Assembly: GCA_913057685.1 (NCBI GenBank)
Contig: CAJXOA010000022.1
Coordinates: 1-39,079, forward strand
DNA length: 39,079 nucleotides
From: an uncultured Trueperaceae bacterium
GTDB taxonomy: Bacteria > Deinococcota > Deinococci > Deinococcales > Trueperaceae
Direction of reading: 5' to 3'
The notes under the pieces are model-generated. The model saw nothing but the letters and a program-made list of their open reading frames with translations, searched no databases and was not told the DNA's origin. Shown here piece after piece: positions 24,461 through 31,532 of this stretch (its first letter is position 1; every line of letters starts with the position of its first letter). The position numbers were made by a program, and so were the translations under genes.

Positions 24461-25096
24461 ATGAACGCCGACGTACTGAAGCTGCGCGTACGCGCCTCCC
24501 ACGAGACGTACCTGCACCTGTTGCGGGACGTCACCGAGCGCCCCGACGTGGTCGCCGAAACGGTGCCGGAGGGCGTCCCCTCGACGCCCGAGGACCTGAA
24601 GCCGGGCGTGGCGCAGGTGGTGCTCGACTACCCGTTGACGTGGGCGCTGACGCAACTCGAGGGGCTCAACAGCATCGACCGGGCGCGGACGCTGGTGGTG
24701 ACGCAGACGCACCACCCCGTCTACCACGACGTCCTGGCGAGCGCCCACGTCTCGGGCGTGACGGTCGGGAGCGACCGGCGGGGCGTGATCGCCGGGCTGT
24801 ACGCCGCCGCGACCGCGCAACGCACCTCGCAGTACCGTTCGCCGTTGACGATGATGGAGTTGCAGGTGGTGCGGTACCTGCTGCTCGGGCAGGACACCAA
24901 GGGCGCCGCCGGCGCGCTGGACGTGACGTTCAAGACGATCAACGCGCACGTCTCGAACGTCCTCGGCAAGCTCGGCCTGGAGGGCCGCTCGCAGCTGGTC
25001 GCCGACCTGCTGGGGCACGGCGCGACGATGTCGAGCGACGCGGGGCGCTCCCGCGCGATCGCGCGGGCGTTGCGCGCCGCCGCCATCCCCGCCTGA
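24461..25096 (+). CDS. LuxR/NarL-type regulator with degenerate receiver-like domain
   Basis: A 211-aa protein. Residues about 128-186 are a LuxR-type helix-turn-helix (LTMMELQVVRYLLLGQDTKG, then VTFKTINAHVSNVLGKLGL). The N-terminal 120 residues look receiver-like: a buried strand AQVVLDYP places D56 where NarL-type receivers have the phosphorylated Asp, followed by TLVVTQTHH and GVTVGSDRRGVIAGLY. The acidic pair expected near residues 8-12 is missing and no Lys follows strand 5, so phosphorylation is doubtful. No histidine kinase gene is nearby. ATG with a strong Shine-Dalgarno (GGAGGAG) and a structured leader. A 12-bp-stem hairpin after it separates it from rpsA. Confidence 0.75.
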   Translation: MNADVLKLRVRASHETYLHLLRDVTERPDVVAETVPEGVPSTPEDLKPGVAQVVLDYPLTWALTQLEGLNSIDRARTLVVTQTHHPVYHDVLASAHVSGVTVGSDRRGVIAGLYAAATAQRTSQYRSPLTMMELQVVRYLLLGQDTKGAAGALDVTFKTINAHVSNVLGKLGLEGRSQLVADLLGHGATMSSDAGRSRAIARALRAAAIPA

Positions 25097-25111
25097 GGCG
25101 CCGCCCCTCCA

Positions 25112-25152
25112 CGCCCCCGCCACGCTGCGTCGGTCGCGGTGTGGCGGGGGCG
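25112..25152 (+). terminator. Strong hairpin between the LuxR-type gene and rpsA
   Basis: CGCCCCCGCCAC (25112-25123) is perfectly complementary to GTGGCGGGGGCG (25141-25152) across a 17-nt loop. No T-run follows. It is the probable terminator of the regulator gene. Confidence 0.65.
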
Positions 25153-25158
25153 CGCGCC

Positions 25159-25188
25159 TTGCGGGGGGCGGGTCGAATGTGCTGTAAT
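25159..25188 (+). promoter_or_regulatory. rpsA promoter (-35 and extended -10)
   Basis: TTGCGG (25159-25164) lies 18 bp before TGTAAT (25183-25188), which has TG one base upstream (25180-25181), giving an extended -10. It is the only promoter here with a credible -35. The leader carries the Shine-Dalgarno AAGGAGG at 25209-25215. Confidence 0.6.
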
Positions 25189-25226
25189 GACGTGCTACTA
25201 CCCACCCCAAGGAGGATCTTTCTTAG

Positions 25227-27473
25227 ATGGACGAATCTGAACGTCAGGCCGAGGAGCGCCCGATCCCGGCCGCCGATCACGCCCCGGAGGAACACCCCGA
25301 GTCGACCCCTTCACCGGCTGCTGAGCAGGGCGAAAGCACGGCGGAGGCGCAGGCCCCGAACCCCTCTGCAGGATCCTCCGACGCACCCGAAGCTCCCGAA
25401 CCGTCCGACGCCACGCCGGCCGCCCCGGCCGCGCCTGCGGCGGCGGACGCCGCCGCGTCCGGCGACGACGAGATGACCATGGAGGACGTGCTCGCCGCGA
25501 GCGACGAACAGCTCGCGCGCAAGCCCGTGCACCGCGGCATGATCACGACCGGTGAGGTCATCATGCTGGCGCAGGACGGCATCATCGTCGACGTCGGCGC
25601 GAAGATCGAAGGGCTGCTGCCGTACAACCAGCTGTTCGAGTTCGACACCGACGCGACCGAAGCGGCGAAGTACTTCCAGCCCGGCGACGAGATCCAGGTC
25701 TACGTCGTGCGGAGCGACATCCCGAACAACGCGATCATCCTCTCCAAGAAGCGCGCCGACCAGGAGCGCGCCTGGAACCTGCTGCAGGAGATCTTCGAGG
25801 CGGAGAAGCCGGTCGAGGTCGAGATCGTCGAGAAGGTCAAGGGCGGCCTCGTCGCCAACCTCGGCATCCGCGCCTTCCTGCCCGCCAGCCAGGTGGACGT
25901 CCGCCGCGTCAACGACCTCGACCCGTTCGTCGGCCAACGCATGCGCGTCCGCATCATCGAACTGAACCGGAGGCGCAACCGCGTGATCATCTCGCGGCGC
26001 GCGATCCTCGAGGAGGAGATCAAGGAGCAGAAGGCGGAGACGCTGAAGAAGCTCGAGCCGGGCGCCCGCCTCGACGGCGAGATCGTCGAGATCACCGACT
26101 TCGGGGCGTTCGTCAACCTCGGTGGGGTCGACGGCCTCGTGCACCGCAGCGAACTGACGCACGGTCGCTTCAACCACCCGCGCGACGTCGTGAAGGTCGG
26201 CGAAGCGGTGAAGGTCGAGATCCTCGACATGGACCTCGAGCGCGAGCGCATCAACCTCTCCATGAAGTCGCTCGTGCGCAACCCGTGGGAGGAGGTCCTC
26301 ACCCGCTACACGATCGGCGAGAAGGTCGCGGGCAAGGTCACGAACCTCACGCAGTTCGGGGCGTTCGTCGAGATCGAACCGGGCCTCGAGGGCCTCATCC
26401 ACGTCAGCGAAATGAGCTGGACCAAGCGCATTCGTCACCCGAAGGAGATGCTCACCGAGGGCGACGAGGTCGAGGCGATGGTCCTCAAGATCGACACGAA
26501 CGCGCAACGCATCTCCCTCGGCCTGCGCCAGACGCAGCCCGACCCGTGGAGCTCGCTGCCGGACCGCTACCCGCCCGGCACCGAACTCACCGGCCCGATC
26601 ACCGGCATCACCGACTTCGGGGTGTTCATGGAGATCGAGGAGGGCATCGAGGGCCTCGTGCACATCAGCGAACTGGCGCACGAGCACATCGAGACGATCA
26701 CCGACCACTTCAACCGGGGCGACGAGATCACCGCCGTGATCCTCAACATCGACCCGGTCGAACAGCGCGCCAGCCTCTCCCGCAAGCGCCTGCTTCCCTA
26801 CACCGCGGAAGCGGCGGCCGCGGACGCCGCCGCGGCCGGTGGGCCGCGGGGCGGCGGCGCCGCCGGCGGCCGGAAGGGCCGTCGCGGGGGACGCCGGAGC
26901 TCGGAGATCGATTACGACTACAGCTACGCCGAGTCCGGCGACGCCGGCCGGACCACCACGAAGCTCGGGGACGTCTACGCCGACCTGTTCGCGCAGTTCG
27001 GTCTCGCCGACGGCGACGACGCCGGCGCGGAGAGCCCGGCGGCCGACGCCGCCCCGGCCGACGGCGCGAGCGACGCGGACGCCAGTGCGGACGCCGCCCC
27101 CGCGGACGCTGCGGAGCCGACCCCCGCCGAACCGGCGGAGGCGAGCGAGCCGGCCGCGGCCGAAGAGGCCCCTGCCGAAGAGGCCTCCACCGAGGAGGCC
27201 CCTGCCGAGGCGACGCCCGCCGAGGCGGAGCCGGCGGTCGACCCGGAGAACGCGATCGACGCCGACGAAGCGGCGCAAATGCTCACGCAGGCGTTCCGCG
27301 AAGGCAAGCGCCCCGCCGGCGAGGCGGAGGCGGACGCCGACGCGCCCAGCGAGGACGCGCTTAGCGAGAGCGCGCCCAGCGAGGACGCGCCCGCCGAGGA
27401 TGCGCCCGCGGAGGACGCGCCCGCCGAGGATGCGGCGAGCGAAGCGGACGGCGAGGACGACGCCAAGGCCTGA
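25227..27473 (+). CDS. rpsA: 30S ribosomal protein S1
   Basis: A 748-aa protein that binds mRNA on the 30S subunit. Five S1 RNA-binding domains start near residues 109, 193, 279, 364 and 451, each about 70 residues. The last three have the classic '[12 protein letters not shown]...GLVHRSEL' pattern; the first two are the divergent ribosome-binding type. E. coli S1 has six domains in 557 aa. This protein adds a 100-residue acidic, Ala/Pro-rich N-terminus and a tail of over 220 residues: a Gly/Arg-rich basic patch ([13 protein letters not shown]), a YDYSYAES segment, and long acidic Ala/Glu/Pro repeats. ATG chosen from the Shine-Dalgarno AAGGAGG. Monocistronic between two hairpins. Confidence 0.96.
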   Translation: MDESERQAEERPIPAADHAPEEHPESTPSPAAEQGESTAEAQAPNPSAGSSDAPEAPEPSDATPAAPAAPAAADAAASGDDEMTMEDVLAASDEQLARKPVHRGMITTGEVIMLAQDGIIVDVGAKIEGLLPYNQLFEFDTDATEAAKYFQPGDEIQVYVVRSDIPNNAIILSKKRADQERAWNLLQEIFEAEKPVEVEIVEKVKGGLVANLGIRAFLPASQVDVRRVNDLDPFVGQRMRVRIIELNRRRNRVIISRRAILEEEIKEQKAETLKKLEPGARLDGEIVEITDFGAFVNLGGVDGLVHRSELTHGRFNHPRDVVKVGEAVKVEILDMDLERERINLSMKSLVRNPWEEVLTRYTIGEKVAGKVTNLTQFGAFVEIEPGLEGLIHVSEMSWTKRIRHPKEMLTEGDEVEAMVLKIDTNAQRISLGLRQTQPDPWSSLPDRYPPGTELTGPITGITDFGVFMEIEEGIEGLVHISELAHEHIETITDHFNRGDEITAVILNIDPVEQRASLSRKRLLPYTAEAAAADAAAAGGPRGGGAAGGRKGRRGGRRSSEIDYDYSYAESGDAGRTTTKLGDVYADLFAQFGLADGDDAGAESPAADAAPADGASDADASADAAPADAAEPTPAEPAEASEPAAAEEAPAEEASTEEAPAEATPAEAEPAVDPENAIDADEAAQMLTQAFREGKRPAGEAEADADAPSEDALSESAPSEDAPAEDAPAEDAPAEDAASEADGEDDAKA
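27348..27437. repeat. 6 x 15-bp coding repeat in the S1 tail
   Basis: Six in-frame units, such as AGCGAGGACGCGCCC and GCCGAGGATGCGCCC, encode Ser/Ala-Glu-Asp-Ala-Pro pentapeptides at S1 residues 708-737. The tract is disordered and acidic and probably expands or contracts easily. Confidence 0.8.
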
Positions 27474-27494
27474 TCGCCTCCCCCATCGAATCGA

Positions 27495-27522
27495 CGCGCC
27501 CCACCGGGTTCGGTGGGGCGCG
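27495..27522 (+). terminator. rpsA terminator hairpin
   Basis: CGCGCCCCACC (27495-27505) pairs perfectly with GGTGGGGCGCG (27512-27522) over a 6-nt loop and is followed by TTT. It lies 22 bp after the rpsA stop and may also serve mnmA, which converges from the other side. Confidence 0.8.
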
Positions 27523-27593
27523 TTTCCGTGTGGGGTGGTTCGGTCGGGCGTCGGGCGCGTCGCCTCCGCCCCGACGTGGGTCGGTGGGGTCGG

Positions 27594-28763
27594 TCAGCCG
27601 GCGGGCTCGTGCCGCTCGCGGATGACGCCACCCCCGAGCAGCCGGTCGCCGTCGTACAGCACCAGCGACTGCCCGACGGTCGCCGCGAACTGCGGCGCGT
27701 CGAACCGTACGTCGAGGTGCGTCCCGTCGAACGACACGCGTGCGGGGACCGGCGTCTGGCGGTAGCGCACCTGCGCCTGCACGCGCTCCGGCAGCGCCCC
27801 GGGGTCGATCAACAGGTTCACCGAGTCCGCCCGGAGGCGCGACCAGGCGCACATCGAGCGGGGCCCCACGACGACCGTGTTCGTCTCCGCCTCGAGGTCC
27901 AGGACGTAGCGCGGTTCGTGCGACTTGAACAACCCCAACCCGCGCTTCTGCCCGACCGTGTAGAAGGCGACGCCCTCGTGCCGGCCGACGACCTCGCGGC
28001 CCCGCGAGGCGTCCACCACCGGCCCGGGCGTCCCGACGCTGCGGGCGCGAAGGTGCGCCTGGACGGTGTCGGCGACGAAGCACAGGCCCGACGAACTCTT
28101 CTTGTACGCCGTCGCGTAGCCGCGTTCCGCGGCGCGTTGGCGGACCTCCGCCTTCGTGCGGTCCCCGAGGGGGAACAACAGGTAGGGCAGGATCGCGCGC
28201 GGCAGCGCCCACAGGAAGTACGTCTGGTCCTTGTCGTCGTCCCGCCCGCGATGCAGTTCGGGCCCCTCCGGTCCGTCGACGCGGCGCACGAAGTGGCCGG
28301 TCGCCATGAACTCCGCGCCGGCCGCCTGCGCCTGCCGCGCGAAGCGCCCGAACTTGATGTCGCGGTTGCACCACACGCACGGGTTCGGGGTCTCCCCCGC
28401 CTCGTACGCGGGAACGAACGGGTCGACGACGACCTCGTCGAACGCTTCGCGCGCGTCCAGCAGGTAGAACGGGACGTCCAGCGCGTCGGCGATCCGGCGG
28501 GCGTCGTACGCCGCCTGCGGACTGCAGCAGGTATCGAAGGCGCCCGCCTCGCGGTCGTCCGGCCAGAAGCGCAGCATCGACCCGACGACCTCGAACCCCT
28601 GCTCGACCAGCATCGCGGCGGCGACGGAACTGTCGACCCCGCCGGACATGGCGACGAACACCCGCGGTGCGCCGTCCGAGCGGCCCTCGGGGGGCGCGGC
28701 GTCGGCGGGCAGCGGGTCGGGCACGGCGCCCGCGAGGGGCGTGTCGGGGGGCGCGTCCTTCAC
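27594..28763 (-). CDS. mnmA: tRNA 2-thiouridine(34) synthase MnmA
   Basis: A 389-aa enzyme that adds sulfur to U34 of Lys, Glu and Gln tRNAs using ATP and a persulfide relay. It shows the PP-loop SGGVDSS (40-46), the catalytic Cys region NPC129VWC132NRDIKF, the second catalytic Cys C228 in SSGLCFVAD, and the tRNA-binding motif DKDQTYFLW. The C-terminal beta-barrel is present (VRYRQTPVPARV; GQSLVLYDGDRLLGGGVI). The first 33 residues are a Pro/Ala/Asp-rich extension. GTG start at 28763, with TATCCT 8 nt upstream. Divergent from the LapA-like gene. Confidence 0.95.
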   Translation of the reverse strand: MKDAPPDTPLAGAVPDPLPADAAPPEGRSDGAPRVFVAMSGGVDSSVAAAMLVEQGFEVVGSMLRFWPDDREAGAFDTCCSPQAAYDARRIADALDVPFYLLDAREAFDEVVVDPFVPAYEAGETPNPCVWCNRDIKFGRFARQAQAAGAEFMATGHFVRRVDGPEGPELHRGRDDDKDQTYFLWALPRAILPYLLFPLGDRTKAEVRQRAAERGYATAYKKSSSGLCFVADTVQAHLRARSVGTPGPVVDASRGREVVGRHEGVAFYTVGQKRGLGLFKSHEPRYVLDLEAETNTVVVGPRSMCAWSRLRADSVNLLIDPGALPERVQAQVRYRQTPVPARVSFDGTHLDVRFDAPQFAATVGQSLVLYDGDRLLGGGVIRERHEPAG

Positions 28764-28771
28764 GGCCCGGC

Positions 28772-28777
28772 AGGATA
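28772..28777 (-). promoter_or_regulatory. -10 element of mnmA
   Basis: TATCCT is followed by 8 nt and the GTG at 28763, so the mRNA has at most one or two leader bases. Confidence 0.55.
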
Positions 28778-28825
28778 GCGCACGGCGCGCCGCGCCGCGC
28801 CCCCGCCGGCGACGCCGCACCCTGG

Positions 28826-28831
28826 TATCCT
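28826..28831 (+). promoter_or_regulatory. -10 element of the lapA-like/recJ operon
   Basis: TATCCT lies 18 nt before the ATG at 28850. The transcript would begin near 28838, directly before a Shine-Dalgarno GGAGGT (28839-28844), so this operon has a very short leader. Confidence 0.55.
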
Positions 28832-28849
28832 CACGGTCGGAGGTCGCCC

Positions 28850-29185
28850 ATGTCGGTTCTGCGCATCGTGTCGCTGTCGCTGCTCGTGCTCGCCGCGGTC
28901 TACGTCGCGTGGATCCAGGCGGCCAACCCCGCGCCCGTGGCGCTGCCCGGCCTGGGGTCGCTGGCGGTCGGGTGGGTGCTGGCCCTCGTGGCCGTCGTCG
29001 CCTTCCTCGCCGCCTGGCTCCCCGCCCGCCTGCGCCGTTGGCGCGACCGTCGCGAACGCATGCGCCTCGAGCGCCGCGTCGCGGAACTCGAATCGCACCT
29101 CCCGACGTACGACCCGGCGCGCCGCAGCGCCGCGGAGGGCCGCCCCCGCCGGCCGGCCTCCCCCGTTCCCGACGACGAACCGTGA
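28850..29185 (+). CDS. LapA-like (DUF1049) small membrane protein
   Basis: A 111-aa protein with two hydrophobic segments (about 5-23 and 38-60) separated by a short loop (ANPAPVALPG), then a basic helix RRWRDRRERMRLERRVAELE likely to be coiled coil, and a Pro-rich tail. This is the layout of the LapA/DUF1049 family, known in E. coli as part of lipopolysaccharide assembly control next to LapB. No lapB is in the window. The ATG has a Shine-Dalgarno GGAGGT. Its stop overlaps recJ (GTGA). Confidence 0.75.
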   Translation: MSVLRIVSLSLLVLAAVYVAWIQAANPAPVALPGLGSLAVGWVLALVAVVAFLAAWLPARLRRWRDRRERMRLERRVAELESHLPTYDPARRSAAEGRPRRPASPVPDDEP

Positions 29186-31422
29186 GCGACGCTCCGGCGT
29201 CCGCACGACCCACCCCCGCGGCCCCCGAGGCCGACGCCCCCCGCCCCCCCACGTGGCACGTTCGGCCGCCGGCGCCGCCGGCGGACGTCGCCCACCTCGT
29301 GCGGACGCTCGGCGTGCCCGCCCGCCTGGCGGCGGCGTTGTGGGCGCGGGGGTTCGGAAGCGACGACGCCCTCGCGGCGCTCGACCCGCCGCTCGCCCCC
29401 TCGCCGATCCCCACGCTGGACGCCGCCGCGCAGCGCCTCCGCACCGCCCTCGAGCGAGGCGAGCGGATCCTCGTACACGGCGACTACGACGCCGACGGCA
29501 TCACCGGCACCGCGGTGCTGCTGCGCGGCCTACGCGCGCTCGGGGGGACGGTCGACGGCTTCCTCCCCAACCGCCTGACGCACGGCTACGGCGTGCACGC
29601 CGACCTGGTGCCGGAGCACGCGGAGCGCAGCGACCTGTTCGTGACGGTCGATTGCGGCATCACGAACGTCGCGGAGGTCGCCGCGCTGCGCGCGGCCGAC
29701 ACCGACGTGATCGTCACCGACCACCACACCCCCCGCGCGGAGCTACCCGCGGCCTTGATCGTCCACCCCCGCCTCGCGGCGGACGGCGTCACGATGCGCC
29801 CGGGCCACCCGGGCGTCGAGCCGACGGGGTCGGGCGTCGCCTTCCACCTGTTGTGGCGCCTGCACGAGCTGTTGGGGCTCGAACCGCCGCTCGACGCGGC
29901 GGACGTCGCGATGATCGGCACCGTCGCCGACGTCGCGCCGCTGCTCGGGGAGAACCGGGCGTTGGTCCGCGCGGGCCTGCAGCGCCTCGCCGACTCCGCC
30001 TGGCCGGGCGTCCGGGCGATGGCGTCGCAGTCGCGCCTCCCCGAGACCCCGACCGCGCGGGACGTCGCCTTCGCCGTCGCGCCGCGCCTGAACGCCGCAG
30101 GGCGGCTCGGCGAGCCGGAGCAGGGCCTGGCGTTGTTGTTGGCCCCCACCGAACGCAAGGCGCGGGAGCTCGCGACGTACCTCGACGCCCGCAACGAGGA
30201 GCGGCGCGCCATCCAGGACGCGATGTTCGACGAGGCGGTCGCGCGGGTGGACCCCCGCGACCCGGCGTTGGTGGTCGGCGACGACGCCTGGCACCCGGGC
30301 GTCATGGGGATCGTCGCCTCGAAACTGCTGGAGCGGTACTACAAGCCGGTGTTCATCATGGCGCGCGGGCAGGGCAGCGTCCGCAGCACCCCCGGGATCT
30401 CCGCGGTCGATGCGCTCGAGGCGGCCGCCCCCACCCTCCGCCGGTTCGGGGGGCACGCCGCCGCCGCCGGGTTCGCCGTCGACCCGGAGCGGGTGGGGGC
30501 GTTCCGCGAGGCGATCCACGCGCACGTCCGGGCGTTCCCCGTCCCGACCCCCGACGTCACCGTCGATGCGTTGCTGGCGCCCGACGAGGTCGACGAGGAC
30601 CTGTGGCGGGGCGTGCGGACGCTGGAGCCGTTCGGGGAGGGCCACCCCGCCCCGACGTTCGCGCTCGTGGGGCCCGCGACGCGGGTGCGCGCCGTCGGGA
30701 AGGAGGGCCGCCACCTGCAACTGGGGGTGGGCGGCGTGAAGGGGGTCGCCTGGAACCGCGGCGACCTCGCGGCGGACCTTCGGCCCGGCGGGGCGCTGCA
30801 GGTCGCGGCGCAAGTGCGGGAGAACCACTGGAACGACCGACGGACCCTGGAGTTCGTCGCCGACGCCCTCCGCCCCGCCGACCCCCTCCCGCTCGCCGAC
30901 GCCCCCGCCGGAGCGCCCCCGCCGCCGGACGTCCCGGAGGTGCACCGCCGCCCACCGGAGGGCGACCCGGTCGGCACGCTGCACCTGACCGCGGTCCCGC
31001 ACGATCCCGACGGCGATCCCGAGGGGGCACACGCGGCGCTCCGGGACCGCCTGCGCGGCGCGACGCGGGTGTGGTTCGACCTGGACGCCGACGCGCAGGC
31101 GGAGGCGTTGGAGGTCGCGCGGAGCTACCCGACGGTGCACGACGTGCGGCGCACGTACGTCGCGCTCCGCCGGGGGTCCGCCCCGAAGCTGGGGGCGCGC
31201 GCCCGCCGGCGCGCCGAAGCGGTCCTGCGCGAGGTCGGGCTGCTCGACGAACGCGGTCGGGCGCTGCGCGCCGACGCGGTCGACCCGCACGCGTCGGCGA
31301 CGTTGGTCGCCGGCCTGGTGCAGCGCTACCGCTTGGAGACGTTGATCCACGCCTACCGGCACCTCGACGACGACGGCTTCGCGCGGACCGTCGCGACGCT
31401 GTACCTCAGCGACGACGCCTGA
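29182..31422 (+). CDS. recJ: Single-stranded-DNA-specific 5'-3' exonuclease RecJ
   Basis: A 746-aa DHH-family nuclease used in recombination and base excision repair. Motifs: HGDYDADGITGTA (D101, D103 and D105 bind metal), VDCGI, VTDHHTP (D180, H181, H182), MIGTVADVAPL, HPGVMGIVASKL, and the DHHA1 motif GGHAAAAGF. An OB-fold region follows (LEPFGEGHPAPTF). After about residue 575 there is an extra 170-residue domain; deinococcal RecJ is known to have such a C-terminal domain, absent in E. coli RecJ (577 aa). GTG start in the GTGA overlap with the LapA-like gene. A 110-bp gap with tandem repeats follows. Confidence 0.95.
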   Translation: MSDAPASARPTPAAPEADAPRPPTWHVRPPAPPADVAHLVRTLGVPARLAAALWARGFGSDDALAALDPPLAPSPIPTLDAAAQRLRTALERGERILVHGDYDADGITGTAVLLRGLRALGGTVDGFLPNRLTHGYGVHADLVPEHAERSDLFVTVDCGITNVAEVAALRAADTDVIVTDHHTPRAELPAALIVHPRLAADGVTMRPGHPGVEPTGSGVAFHLLWRLHELLGLEPPLDAADVAMIGTVADVAPLLGENRALVRAGLQRLADSAWPGVRAMASQSRLPETPTARDVAFAVAPRLNAAGRLGEPEQGLALLLAPTERKARELATYLDARNEERRAIQDAMFDEAVARVDPRDPALVVGDDAWHPGVMGIVASKLLERYYKPVFIMARGQGSVRSTPGISAVDALEAAAPTLRRFGGHAAAAGFAVDPERVGAFREAIHAHVRAFPVPTPDVTVDALLAPDEVDEDLWRGVRTLEPFGEGHPAPTFALVGPATRVRAVGKEGRHLQLGVGGVKGVAWNRGDLAADLRPGGALQVAAQVRENHWNDRRTLEFVADALRPADPLPLADAPAGAPPPPDVPEVHRRPPEGDPVGTLHLTAVPHDPDGDPEGAHAALRDRLRGATRVWFDLDADAQAEALEVARSYPTVHDVRRTYVALRRGSAPKLGARARRRAEAVLREVGLLDERGRALRADAVDPHASATLVAGLVQRYRLETLIHAYRHLDDDGFARTVATLYLSDDA

Positions 31423-31455
31423 CGGCGACGGGGTCGCCCGGCGACGGCGGCCGAC

Positions 31456-31505
31456 GGAGTGCGAGCCCCCTTCCGGAGTGGGAGTGCGAGCCCCCTTCCG
31501 GAGCG
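31456..31505. repeat. 25-bp tandem duplication upstream of the FAD/Fe-S gene
   Basis: Two adjacent 25-bp units (31456-31480 and 31481-31505) differ at one position. Each contains GAGCCCCCTTCCGGAG. They lie between the recJ stop and the -10 at 31522 and could be a duplicated binding site or the remnant of a dispersed repeat. Confidence 0.8.
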
Positions 31506-31521
31506 GGGGGCGGCGCCGTGC

Positions 31522-31527
31522 GATACT
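31522..31527 (+). promoter_or_regulatory. -10 element of the FAD/Fe-S dehydrogenase gene (leaderless)
   Basis: GATACT is followed by CCGGT and the ATG at 31533, the same 5-nt spacing as several other leaderless promoters in the window. Confidence 0.5.
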
Positions 31528-31532
31528 CCGGT

